NCBI GenBank assembly: GCA_910577565.1
Contig: CAJTNJ010000001.1
Location: 172,988 to 236,987 of the forward strand
DNA length: 64,000 nt
Origin: an uncultured Oscillospiraceae bacterium
Lineage (GTDB): Bacteria; Bacillota; Clostridia; Oscillospirales; Ruminococcaceae
Direction: 5' to 3'
Program-made: the position numbers and the translations under genes
Part shown: one piece after another, positions 56,445 to 64,000 of the stretch
Layout of the letters: each line of letters begins with the position of its first letter
How positions within the stretch are numbered: position 1 is the stretch's first letter
Notes under the pieces: model-generated
Told to the model about the DNA's origin: nothing
The model's database searches: none
What the model saw: the letters and a program-made list of their open reading frames with translations, nothing else

Positions 56445-57113
56445 TATAATATAAAATGTCTGTAATGTGTGAACGAAAAATTATAGAAATCAGGAAAGTC
56501 AAAATTGAAACAGTAGTATCAGTGCAAAATAAAGTTCATAACAGAATTAAATTATGATGAAGAATTTAAAATTAAGACAATACAAATATTTTATAAAGGA
56601 ATAGTATGATACGGTTGGAAAGATAATTAAAATAGATAGGTCAAAAGTATATAATTGGATAAGAAAAAAGTAGAAGAAAAAAACAAAATATATCTGATAA
56701 CGTTAGTAAATAGAGAACAAAGACAAATAGTAGGATATGATTTAGAATATTAAAAAAGTAATTAAAGAATACAAAAACTTGTAGACAAATCACCAAATAC
56801 AGAGCATTTTTTATTATTCCGATGTTTATTCTGCATATTCCGAAATATGCTATTATGTAACTCATATGTCACTAAAAAACAAAAGTCAAACTTACCCCGT
56901 AGAAGGAATAAATTCAAAGTTAAGGAGTTATATAGCACCTTTGCATAGGAAATCTAAATGTTTATTTAGATTTATAAATACTGCTAAAGCTGTATTTAAA
57001 ATATTTGTTAATGCTTTTAATAAATTTACCTTATATAAGTTCTTGCATCCTTCACTTAAATCCGTATTTTTTTTCTTTCTTTTTTATTTAATCCTCTCTA
57101 TGTGGCACTCCCT
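56422..57113 (+). mobile_element. IS1-family element copy B, decayed
   Basis: About 690 bp. Left end GGAAGTGTCCAAATAAAAG (56422-56440) matches the left ends of copies A and C. The right end, read inward from 57113, begins GGGAGTGCCACA. The inner part carries ELNYDEEFKIKTIQIFY, then a degenerate middle, then an intact-looking C-terminal piece starting near 56866 with TYPVEGINSKLRSYIAPLHRKSKC, the IS1 InsB EGxNSxxRxxxxxxxRKxK block, and a Phe-rich tail. Stops and frameshifts in the middle and loss of the catalytic core make it inactive. It lies against the ymfH 3' end and just before the tRNA-Lys promoter. Confidence 0.82.
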
Positions 57114-57126
57114 AATACCAAAACTA

Positions 57127-57155
57127 TTGACAAATAAAATATAGACTGATATAAT
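57127..57155 (+). promoter_or_regulatory. Consensus promoter of tRNA-Lys
   Basis: Perfect -35 TTGACA (57127-57132), 17-bp spacer, perfect -10 TATAAT (57150-57155), 20 bp before the tRNA. The -35 is only about 14 bp from the end of IS copy B. Confidence 0.92.
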
Positions 57156-57174
57156 AACATACGTTAATGTTAAT

Positions 57175-57250
57175 GAGCCACTAGCTCAGTTGGCAGAGCA
57201 TTTGACTTTTAATCAAAGGGTCCGGAGTTCGAATCTCCGGTGGCTCACCA
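57175..57250 (+). tRNA. tRNA-Lys (anticodon UUU)
   Basis: 76 nt with encoded CCA. Acceptor GAGCCAC pairs with GTGGCTC; D-arm AGCTCAGTTGGCAGAGCA is canonical; anticodon stem TTTGA/TCAAA with loop CTTTTAA, giving UUU; T-arm CCGGAGTTCGAATCTCCGG is perfect. A single tRNA unit with its own promoter and terminator. Confidence 0.98.
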
Positions 57251-57322
57251 TATTAAAAATAACACATCATGCTATAAAATAAAGTTAAAGCATTTAAAAC
57301 GATTATACTTTAAATTGCATTT

Positions 57323-57362
57323 AAAAAACTTGTTGGTATTAAAATACTAACAAGTTTTTTCT
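57323..57362 (+). terminator. Intrinsic terminator after tRNA-Lys
   Basis: AAAACTTGTTGGTATT pairs with ATACTAACAAGTTTT (one mismatch) and ends in a six-T run; about 75 bp after the tRNA. Confidence 0.85.
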
Positions 57363-57470
57363 ATAATATCAAAAATTTATTTTTAACTAGTATTAAAATT
57401 CTCATAATTTGCCAATACTACCACATATAATAAATAAGTAAATGTTTAAAATTTATCGAGGTGGTAATTT

Positions 57471-57749
57471 ATGAAAATAAAAGAAAAAGTAAATAACGCA
57501 GTTTCTATTATTCGTGATCGTATATTTAAAAAAAATAAAAATGATAATAGCATTTTAATGGAAATTGCTAAAGTTCAAGATCAACTTGTACATGCACAAC
57601 TATTATTTGATACACAAACTAATTTAGACTTGATAGAGTCATGTATTTATCAAATCGAATCATTGGAAGTTAAATATAATTATCTTATAAAAGAAGCTAG
57701 AGCAAAAGGACTAAAACAAAACATAAATAATCTTTGCTTAGCTAATTGA
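57471..57749 (+). CDS. yaaL: YaaL-like DUF2508 family protein
   Basis: The product has 92 residues, basic and helical, without membrane spans. The pattern ILMEIAKVQDQLVHAQLLFDTQTNLDLIESCIYQIESLEVKYNYLIKEA (spaced) matches DUF2508 (xA-xxFD-xxxxxxLI-xxIYxLxAxxxRYxYLL). Unknown role; in Bacillus it lies directly upstream of bofA, as here. Start ATG with CGAGGTGG. Confidence 0.85.
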   Translation: MKIKEKVNNAVSIIRDRIFKKNKNDNSILMEIAKVQDQLVHAQLLFDTQTNLDLIESCIYQIESLEVKYNYLIKEARAKGLKQNINNLCLAN

Positions 57750-57764
57750 TTGGGGTGATATAAA

Positions 57765-58004
57765 GTGTGGACATTTATAACAACCCTATTTATTTTTGTA
57801 ACTATGTTAACTTGTTATATGAGATGTAAAAACATATGGAAAGTAATTTTATTTGGACCTGGATCAGGAATTTTATCATTATATGCTATAGGAATTTTTA
57901 CTACAGATATTTTGAGTTTTAATATATTTACAATTTTCATTTCAACCGTCGCAGGTATTCCAGGGGTTATTACATCAATTTTACTAAATAAATTTATTTT
58001 ATAA
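57765..58004 (+). CDS. bofA: BofA-like pro-sigma-K processing inhibitor
   Basis: The product has 79 residues with two predicted membrane spans (about 3-17 and 26-48) plus a hydrophobic tail. The C-terminal FNIFTIFISTVAGIPGVITSILL fits the BofA signature (N-xxT-xx-a-xxLGIPG-xxlll). In Bacillus BofA holds the SpoIVFB protease inactive in the forespore outer membrane. The start is GTG with GGGGTGA, 15 bp after yaaL; the pair yaaL-bofA is conserved in spore formers. Very short, so the call leans on the signature plus neighbour. Confidence 0.82.
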   Translation: MWTFITTLFIFVTMLTCYMRCKNIWKVILFGPGSGILSLYAIGIFTTDILSFNIFTIFISTVAGIPGVITSILLNKFIL

Positions 58005-58594
58005 AAATCAAAAAAACAGTGTAAATTAATAGTTTTCAAAAACTTTATTAATAATCTTAAAAAGTATTGAAAAGTCTGACAACCACAAATTGTTCTATAA
58101 GAATCAACTTTAGACAACCTTCTACCTGCAAACGTGTCTATATATTCTTAAAAGCCTATATGTCATTGCATCATATTCTTGTTTAATTGATTCTTGATGT
58201 ACTACTATCGCTTTCACTTTGATATAATTATGTCCTGCTTCAAAAATTCATATTTCCATATTTTATTTATATTTTAAATTCCAATTAGACTATACTATAC
58301 TCACACTTAGTTATATAATACTTATATTTTTAATTAAATAGATACTGCTTTTATTTTGTACAGCTAGCAAACCTGTACTTATTTTATTAAAAAGAGATTT
58401 TCTTTTATTTAAAGAAACTATACATTTTTTCATTTTATTATACTACAAAAATAGTCATTAATATTTTTGCTAGTGCTCAACATAAATTTGCTATAACTAA
58501 GTATCCTAATTCTACTTTAAAATTCACTTTTTTTCTTTATTATTTCATCTGCTTTTCTTTATATTTTAATGCCTAAAATTTATAACTATATTAT
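58005..58594 (+). repeat. Decayed region with a probable IS1 C-terminal scrap (copy E)
   Basis: About 590 bp, stop-rich. At 58457-58546 one plus frame reads INIFASAQHKF...PNSTLKFTFFLYYF, which aligns with the C-terminal FKIFVNAFNKF...PSLKSVFFFFLFY tail of IS1 copy B at about ten shared positions. The rest shows no feature. The homology is weak and by eye. Confidence 0.35.
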
Positions 58595-58623
58595 TTGACA
58601 AAACTGTTTAAGTATGATATGTT
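58595..58623 (+). promoter_or_regulatory. Predicted promoter of ilvC
   Basis: Perfect -35 TTGACA (58595-58600), 17-bp spacer, -10 TATGTT (58618-58623), 94 bp before the ilvC start. The leader is short, and no T-box was recognised. Confidence 0.6.
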
Positions 58624-58717
58624 TAATTGAAACAGTTAAAAATTATATTTAAGATCACAAATTTATTAATAATACATTTTTATAGTTTCAAAATTTATTC
58701 TTAGGAGGAATATAAAA

Positions 58718-59731
58718 ATGCCAAAAATTTATTATGAGAGCGATTGTAACATAGGAATTTTAGATAATAAAACAGTTGCGGTTATAGGATTTGGAAGTCA
58801 AGGACATGCTCAAGCTTTAAACTTAAGAGATAGCGGTGTGAATGTTATAATTGGACTATATGAAGGAAGTAAAAGTGCAAAAAAAGCAGCCGAAGCCGGA
58901 CTCAAAGTTATGAATACAGCAGATGCTACAAAAGCTGCTGACATAATAATGATTTTGATTCCTGACGAAATTCAAGCTCGTGTTTATAAAAAAGACATAG
59001 AACCAAATTTAAGCGATGGAAAGGCAATTGCTTTTTCACATGGCTTTAATATTCATTTTGAACAAATTAAGCCTGATAAAAATATTGATGTATTTATGAT
59101 TGCGCCAAAAGGACCGGGTCACACTGTCAGAAGTGAATATCTTGAAGGCAAAGGCATACCGTCTTTGGTTGCCGTATACCAAGATGTTACAGGCCGCTGC
59201 AAAGATATAGCTCTTGGATATGGCGCAGGTATTGGTTCTGCAAGAGCTGCTATTATGGAAACAACATTTGCTACTGAAACGGAAACTGATCTTTTCGGTG
59301 AACAAGTAGTATTATGCGGAGGGGTTTGCGCTTTGATGAAAGCCGGTTTTGAAACTTTGGTTGAAGCCGGTTATTCTCCGGAAAATGCTTACTTTGAATG
59401 CATACATGAAATGAAGTTGATTATAGATTTAATTTATCGTGGCGGATTTAGCTTTATGAGATATTCAATTTCAGATACTGCTGAATATGGTGATTATGTT
59501 ACTGGTAGACGTATAATTACGGACGAGACCAAAAAAGAAATGAAACAAATTCTTTCTGAGATTCAAGACGGAACATTTGCTACTAAGTGGATATCTGAAA
59601 ATAACAACGGCAGAGCACAAATGAATGCATTTAGAAGAAATGCTGCAAAAGAATCATTTGAAATAGTTGGCGCCAAGCTTAGAGAAATGTATTCTTGGAG
59701 TGATGAAGATAAATATTCAGAGACTAAATAG
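58718..59731 (+). CDS. ilvC: IlvC, ketol-acid reductoisomerase
   Basis: The product has 337 residues, the short class I form. It converts acetolactate and acetohydroxybutyrate in branched-chain amino-acid synthesis. N-terminal Rossmann motif VAVIGFGSQGHAQALNLRDSG, IALIPDE-like ILIPDEIQARVY, FSHGFNIHF, MIAPKGPGHTVR, then the knotted catalytic domain with DLFGEQVVLCGGV and ECIHEMKLIIDLIYRGG (Glu ligands for Mg2+). Start ATG with AGGAGG. It stands alone here; no ilvB, ilvD or ilvE neighbours. Confidence 0.98.
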   Translation: MPKIYYESDCNIGILDNKTVAVIGFGSQGHAQALNLRDSGVNVIIGLYEGSKSAKKAAEAGLKVMNTADATKAADIIMILIPDEIQARVYKKDIEPNLSDGKAIAFSHGFNIHFEQIKPDKNIDVFMIAPKGPGHTVRSEYLEGKGIPSLVAVYQDVTGRCKDIALGYGAGIGSARAAIMETTFATETETDLFGEQVVLCGGVCALMKAGFETLVEAGYSPENAYFECIHEMKLIIDLIYRGGFSFMRYSISDTAEYGDYVTGRRIITDETKKEMKQILSEIQDGTFATKWISENNNGRAQMNAFRRNAAKESFEIVGAKLREMYSWSDEDKYSETK

Positions 59732-59793
59732 TTAATTAAAATCGGATATTAATTATACTTTTCGTTGATATAATTATAAAGTATAGCATGAAT

Positions 59794-59830
59794 AATGGTG
59801 TGAGTTTTCTCGCACCATTAATGGTTTTTG
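59794..59830 (+). terminator. Intrinsic terminator after ilvC
   Basis: GGTGTGAG (59798-59805) pairs with CTCGCACC (59810-59817), extended by AAT/ATT, followed by a short T-run. It sits about 65 bp after ilvC and only 10 bp before the next gene. Confidence 0.65.
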
Positions 59831-59840
59831 GAGTGATTGA

Positions 59841-60878
59841 ATGAGCAAGAAGTCTAAACTAATAAATTTATTAATAATAATACTGTCAGTTGTTTTATTA
59901 CTTTTATATATCATGATGGTTGACGGCCTTGATAATATTATAAATGTTTTTGCTTCATGTAACCCATATTGGCTGATAGTTGGAGTTTTAATAATGATCG
60001 GCTATTGGTATTTGGAAGGACATGTTTTAAACTACGGAGTAGGAATATTTGGGCCAAAACTAAAAGCTAAATATAGTGCCAAAAATTGTATGATAGGACA
60101 GTTTTTTAACAATATTACACCAGCAGCTACTGGTGGTCAACCTATGCAAGCATACTATATGAACAAATGCGGAGTTGGTTATGGACTGGCAACAAGTGCG
60201 CTTTTGTTAAGATTTATTGCTTTTCAGTTCAGTTTAACCATTCTATGTACTATAGTTATAATATTTAAGTATGAGGAATTTGCTGCTAAAGTGCAAAGCT
60301 TTTCTGTTTTAATGCTTATTGGTTTTACAATAAATACAGTCATTGCATTTATGCTTATATTAATAGGTATTAATAAAAAGGTTTCTGCTATTATAATGCA
60401 CTTTTTTGTGAGATTATTTGGAAAAATAAAATTAGTAAAAGATGTAAACAAAAAGCTTGAATTTGTTGACAATGAAGTTGAATTGTTTAACAAAAGTTTT
60501 GCTACAGCATTAAAACATAAAAAAAAGATTTTAGTAATGCTTATATTAACTACCTTACAACTTTTATTATTCTATTCAATTAACATAGCGATAGCATTTT
60601 GTTTTGGGGTTAATTTGAATTATGTTTCTAGTCTTAATATAATTGCAGGAGCCGCATGTGTTCAAATGAGCAGTTCATTTGTCCCTTTACCAGGAGCGGC
60701 AGGTGGTGCTGAGCTGTCTTATTATATATTATATGGAGGAATATTTCAAGATAGCTATTTAAGTGCCGCTGTGCTTTTATGGAGAATGTACACATTTTAT
60801 ATGCCAACGATAATAGGACTTTATTTTTCAAGAGACTTATTTGGCAGTAAAATATTAAAAAATGAAAAAGAAGCATGA
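59841..60878 (+). CDS. Flippase-like/lysyl-PG-synthase TM-domain protein (UPF0104)
   Basis: The product has 345 residues with about eight membrane spans. It matches the lysylphosphatidylglycerol synthetase transmembrane/flippase-like family (YbhN, AglD, MprF N-terminal): PYWLIVGVLIMIGYWYLEGHVL, NITPAATGGQPMQAYYMNKCG with the conserved ATGGxP, and SSFVPLPGAAGGAELSYYILYG with the conserved PxPGxxGxxE. No aminoacyl-transferase domain is attached, so it is the translocase-like part only. The lipid substrate is unknown. Start ATG with TTGGAGTG. It borders decayed DNA on its 3' side. Confidence 0.9.
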   Translation: MSKKSKLINLLIIILSVVLLLLYIMMVDGLDNIINVFASCNPYWLIVGVLIMIGYWYLEGHVLNYGVGIFGPKLKAKYSAKNCMIGQFFNNITPAATGGQPMQAYYMNKCGVGYGLATSALLLRFIAFQFSLTILCTIVIIFKYEEFAAKVQSFSVLMLIGFTINTVIAFMLILIGINKKVSAIIMHFFVRLFGKIKLVKDVNKKLEFVDNEVELFNKSFATALKHKKKILVMLILTTLQLLLFYSINIAIAFCFGVNLNYVSSLNIIAGAACVQMSSSFVPLPGAAGGAELSYYILYGGIFQDSYLSAAVLLWRMYTFYMPTIIGLYFSRDLFGSKILKNEKEA

Positions 60879-61148
60879 GTAAATTAGAAGTTTATAGTGT
60901 TCAAAGATAGAAAAAACAACAATTATTTAAAATGCTATTTAATCTTAAGAATCTGTTTATTTTCTAAGATGGTTGGATGTAATTTCACAAATGAACCCGA
61001 GATACCTTCCATATTTTATTTAAAAATAATTCTTAAATATTAAATAATTTTTTGGAGCCTATGAAAATAATATATAACGCGCAATAAAAAAATAAAAACA
61101 ATGAAATAAAAATATGAGATATTAAATATTTAAAAAATAATGTAGAAT

Positions 61149-61985
61149 TATTTCAATATACAAAAAAGGGATAACAACAAATCAGATTTCTGATACAATT
61201 GAATATATCTACGGCTTTTGATGTTAGTGAGTAAATAGTTTCCAACATTACATATAAACTGTTATCAAAGATAACAAAATGGTAGAACCGGCCGTTATTA
61301 CCGGTTTATTCAATCATATGCTTATTGATGTCAGTCCATTTTTGAGTCAGATACGATAGCATTTATCCGAAAGCTGTCATTATATGTTGTGCTAGGAATC
61401 AACGAAAATTGAAAGAAGGATGTTCTTACAATTGTGATCGGTGAAGATGAGAATAGTAAATATTGGATGAACAGTTTAAAAAATTATAGTATTAAAGACA
61501 TTCTCATTTTTCTTTGCAATGGGCCCACCTTACAGGAATAAAAGAATCAACTACAGTTACTTTTACATCGATAGAACAATAAAGATGTTTCGTAAACATG
61601 GTGCGAAACACACTTAAATAAGTTGCAAGCAAGGGAAAAAAGCGTTTGCAACAGAAATGAAAAGGCTATCCTCCAGCAACTAAATTCTGTGACAGAAAAA
61701 AGCAGAGACAATATCTCTAATGCGATGAAGCGTCGGTAAGACAACTAAGATACAATATCTCCGATTTTCAAATTTTCCAAAGATGTTAGGACAGCCATTT
61801 ACACAAGCAATGCAATAGAATCTTTAAATTTCTCGTATCCGCTGTTTAAACCCCACCAGCGACAGCATATTTTTGAGCTCAAAATCTTTGCTAAATGCTT
61901 TATTTGGCAACATTTGAAGTCGCAAATAAATAGATATTGCCAATTAGAACTGGGAAAAATTCGATGAGATATAGCAATTATGTAT
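61149..61985 (+). pseudogene. IS256-family transposase, decayed
   Basis: Pieces in order on the plus strand, across changing frames and stops: IISIYKKGITTNQISD, YGFDVSE, ITYKLLSKITKW, NRPLLPVY, EDENSKYWMNSLKN, IKDILIFLCNG, then DVRTAIYTSNAIESLNF, and a final W-x-L-like ending. These match the order of Mutator/IS256 transposases (AKGMTTRDI, YGVEVS, QNRPLEPVYPI, GENESSKFWLSVLNELK, RKVIYTTNAIESLN). Several stops and frameshifts are present. The true N-terminus and terminal repeats upstream (60900-61148) are unrecognisable. Dead. Confidence 0.85.
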
Positions 61986-62089
61986 CCAGAACTCATGCAC
62001 GAATAACAATTATTCTCGTGTTCGCTCTTTAGATATCAACTTATTTTTAATATGTATTAATTAATGAACTGTTAGCAAAATTTGCCTAC

Positions 62090-62262
62090 AAGTCCTGTTA
62101 ATTATCATAGAAGATCTGATTTTACAGAATTTTTCCACACTATCCATTTTTTAAAATTTTTGTTCATACTTTTAATAAATTTACTTTAGCTAATTTCTTT
62201 AACCCTTAAATTAAATTCGTTCTTTTTCTTTTTCTATTTAAGCTTCTATTTTTTAGATCTCC
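62090..62262 (+). repeat. IS1-family C-terminal scrap (copy D)
   Basis: One plus frame reads SPVNYHRRSDFTEFFHTIHF then FKIFVHTFNKFTLANFFNP, matching copy B's APLHRKSKCLFRF...FKIFVNAFNKFTLYKFLHP at many positions. The upstream part of the element is missing, so it is a 3' fragment. It follows the dead IS256 gene. Confidence 0.6.
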
Positions 62263-62491
62263 AACCTATGTTATTTTTCGAAAACAAGTTTTAAAAATTT
62301 GTGAAATTATGAATATTAGTTTTATAAGCGAAAACGTTTAATAGAATGTTTCTAAACAATATAAAAATTTTTAACAGAACAGAATTATTATCATATATAA
62401 TAAACTAACTATTTATTTTTTAAATAATAAAATTTTTTGTTGTTCGATATACTTTAATTTTAAAATAAAGTATTATATATAAATGCATATT

Positions 62492-62731
62492 TTAACTTAT
62501 ATGCTTATTTTTATTTAAAGACGGCACAGGGTCATATCCTCCTTTAAAAAAAGGATTACATCTTAAAAATCGAAAAATAGCAAATAAAAGTCCTTTAAAT
62601 GTTCCATGAACTATTATGGATTCTTTTGCATACGCAGAACAAGTGGGATAATACCTACACCTTCTCATATAAGAAGGTGATATAAATTTTTGATAAACAA
62701 ATATCATACCCAATAGCAAATTTTTTATCAT
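62492..62731 (-). CDS. yidD: YidD, membrane protein insertion efficiency factor
   Basis: The product has 79 residues. Family motif FVYQKFISPSYMRRCRYYPTCSAYAKESI, with the conserved CRYxPTCSxYA and the later HGTFKGLLFAIFRFLRCNPFFKGGYDPVP. It is membrane associated and assists YidC-dependent insertion. The ATG overlaps the rnpA stop by one base (TAATG), indicating coupling. yidC is the normal next gene, but here decayed DNA follows instead. Confidence 0.95.
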   Translation of the reverse strand: MIKNLLLGMIFVYQKFISPSYMRRCRYYPTCSAYAKESIIVHGTFKGLLFAIFRFLRCNPFFKGGYDPVPSLNKNKHIS

Positions 62732-63075
62732 TATAATCCAAACCTTTTTATAAGAAAGTTGATATTTTTTCTAATTTCATAAAACACGTCAATCATTTTT
62801 ACTTTTGAACATGGACGTTTTGCAATAATAACCACGTCAAGTCCACGAAGATTCTGCTTTTTTTCCAAATTTCTATATGCCGCTTTAATTATTCGCCTTG
62901 TTCTATTTCTAATTACAGCGTTACCTATTTTTTTGCTTACAGTAATGCCAATTCTAGCCATATTTGAACGATTTTTTTTTAGATAAACAACTGTCAAAAA
63001 ACCATTTTTTGATTTTGCACGATAATACATACGACGAAAATCCGTATTTTGATTTATAGATGTTGTATATAACAT
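62731..63075 (-). CDS. rnpA: RnpA, RNase P protein component
   Basis: The product has 114 residues. Protein subunit of RNase P. SINQNTDFRRMYYRAKS at the start, RIGITVSKKIGNAVIRNRTRRIIKAAYR with the conserved RNR-box, and VIIAKRPC at the C-terminal side. I chose ATG 63075 because homologues begin a few residues before the NxDFRRxY motif; an in-frame ATG five codons upstream (63090) is possible. Between rpmH and yidD, the standard order. Confidence 0.95.
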   Translation of the reverse strand: MLYTTSINQNTDFRRMYYRAKSKNGFLTVVYLKKNRSNMARIGITVSKKIGNAVIRNRTRRIIKAAYRNLEKKQNLRGLDVVIIAKRPCSKVKMIDVFYEIRKNINFLIKRFGL

Positions 63076-63371
63076 AGCACTTTGTACCATCCCAAAATCA
63101 TAAAATTCAGTAAAATAACAAAAACTAATTATTTATAATAAAATGACTACATAAAATTATAACATGCAGCCATTTGTATTATCACAAATACACCAAAATA
63201 TCATATTAAAAAAGAATATCTTCTCATAAAAACCTATTTAATAATTATAATATAAACAAAAAAACTAAAAACTATATAAATATTTAGAATTATAAATTTT
63301 AATTAATTAAAATTATAAAAACAAAACAAAGTTTATTTATCCACTGTAAAGCGCTAAAAACTCTCCCAAAA

Positions 63372-63506
63372 TTAATAAGAAAGTCTTTTTCTGCCTTTTA
63401 AGCGGCGTCTTGCTAAAACTTTACGACCATTCTTTGTAGCCATCCTCTTGCGAAAGCCATGAACTTTTGACCTATGACGTTTCTTAGGTTGGAACGTTCT
63501 CTTCAT
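63372..63506 (-). CDS. rpmH: Ribosomal protein bL34
   Basis: The product has 44 residues: MKRTFQPKKRHRSKVHGFR, then KRMATKNGRKVLARRRLKGRKRLSY, almost the consensus. Start ATG 63506 with GGAAGGAGG just upstream; the open frame runs further upstream but without a site. First gene of rpmH-rnpA-yidD, the block that usually lies beside dnaA at the replication origin, so oriC is probably close to the right of this window. About 300 bp of non-coding DNA separate it from rnpA. Confidence 0.98.
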   Translation of the reverse strand: MKRTFQPKKRHRSKVHGFRKRMATKNGRKVLARRRLKGRKRLSY

Positions 63507-63617
63507 ATCACAAATCCTCCTTCCGCATATATAATAAAACAAAGAATAAATAGTTATATAATAACAATAGAACATTATTATATAATATATCTTAATGATT
63601 TGTCAAGCATTACTATT

Positions 63618-64000
63618 CTGGGGAGTGCCCAAAAGGAGTATATAAGATGCAAAAAGAAAATAAAAAAGATATAATAAAGAAATGAAATGTGAAAAATGTA
63701 AAAAAGAAAAACAACAAGTAAAATCCGAAAAAACAAAGGCAGGAAGCCAAAGGTATAAATGTAAACACTGTGGAAAAGTATATACGCCAAAATAAAAAGG
63801 AAGGAGATATAGCGAAGATGTAAAGAAACAGGCGATAAAATTATATATGAAAGGAAACAGTGGAAGAGCAGTAGGGAGAATATTAGAAATAGGAAAGAAT
63901 ATGTGCCTATATTGGATAAAGAAATATGCGAATGAAATAGAAGAAAAAAATGCAGCAAAGGAGAGAGAAAAAGTAATAGAAATGGACGAACTCTACAGTT
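63618..64000 (+). mobile_element. IS1-family element copy C, interrupted by one stop and by the window edge
   Basis: Left end GGGAGTGCCCAAA (63620-63632) as in copies A and B. Then a transposase N-terminus on the plus strand: zinc ribbon MKCEKCKKE...GSQRYKCKHCGKVYTPK (63683-63793), an in-frame TAA at 63794-63796, then in the same frame KGRRYSEDVKKQAIKLYMKGNSG (helix-turn-helix, spaced) and EMDELYS at the edge. This corresponds to InsA followed by the start of the catalytic domain. It is the least decayed of the copies: one nonsense codon in about 300 bases. The rest lies outside the window. It was inserted just upstream of rpmH. Confidence 0.85.

Noticed and set aside
63335..63343. DnaA box and replication origin
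   Set aside because: A single imperfect box (TTATCCACT) without a cluster or an AT-rich unwinding element next to dnaA is not an origin.
63578..63958. 126-codon minus-strand open frame at the right edge
   Set aside because: Complement of the IS1-like copy C transposase; a Phe/Leu/Ser/Tyr-rich shadow without a ribosome site.
1..64000. CRISPR array, prophage or toxin-antitoxin module
   Set aside because: No regularly spaced repeats, phage structural genes, integrase or recognisable toxin-antitoxin pair were seen.

Overview
The window is AT-rich bacterial DNA whose gene content points to an anaerobic, spore-lineage Firmicute (Clostridia, probably near Oscillospiraceae/Ruminococcaceae). The clues are a V-type ATPase operon in the Enterococcus hirae order, RNase J, GdpP, HrcA with CIRCE, SpoIIR, a YaaL-BofA pair, a YmfF/YmfH pair, a Bacillus-type PurF with Fe-S cysteines and a PurO-type IMP cyclohydrolase. 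No taxonomic marker such as rRNA lies in the window, so this placement is inference. Several decayed insertion sequences, a broken tandem duplication and long AT-rich spacers suggest a genome undergoing erosion, as in host-associated or otherwise bottlenecked lineages. That is also inference.

Layout. 1-2842 (+): the end of a histidine operon, hisA (cut by the window edge), hisF, hisIE and a PHP-type histidinol phosphatase. 2843-10979 (+): a purine operon purE-purC-purF-purM-purN-purO-purH(AICAR transformylase)-purD, preceded by a promoter and an intrinsic terminator inside its leader. HisF releases AICAR, which is the substrate of the transformylase a few genes downstream, so the two blocks are metabolically joined. 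11687-13000 (-): an HtrA protease. 13262-21688 (+): a nine-gene V-type ATPase operon whose ring subunit carries every known Na+ ligand of E. hirae NtpK. 21947-31820 (-): ftsH, tilS, dnaB, rplI, gdpP (with a decayed copy of its own 3' end) and an RNase J.

31821-33300 is AT-rich debris with a dead IS1-family element. Then come rpmE (+), and on the minus strand prmA, nnr and the heat-shock cluster hrcA-grpE-dnaK-dnaJ behind a perfect CIRCE operator, followed by a Gld-like ABC exporter set with a DUF4340 protein and a DUF1015 protein. 47593-50654 (+) has an aminotransferase, ispE and spoIIR. prfB (-) meets spoIIR tail to tail, and prfC, ymfF and ymfH follow on plus. From 56420 to the end the region is accessory and eroded: a second IS1-like element that forms the 3' end of ymfH, tRNA-Lys with a consensus promoter, yaaL, bofA, ilvC, a flippase-like membrane protein, a dead IS256-family transposase, IS1 scraps, the yidD-rnpA-rpmH cluster (which normally lies next to oriC/dnaA) and a third IS1-like element running off the edge.

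I found no clearly new multi-gene system. The most notable points are the Na+ ATPase signature, the split PurO/AICAR-transformylase arrangement, the IS erosion (including one IS end serving as coding sequence), the gdpP tail duplication and the purE leader with an internal terminator. Coordinates were read by eye. Identity estimates are by eye and no database was searched.
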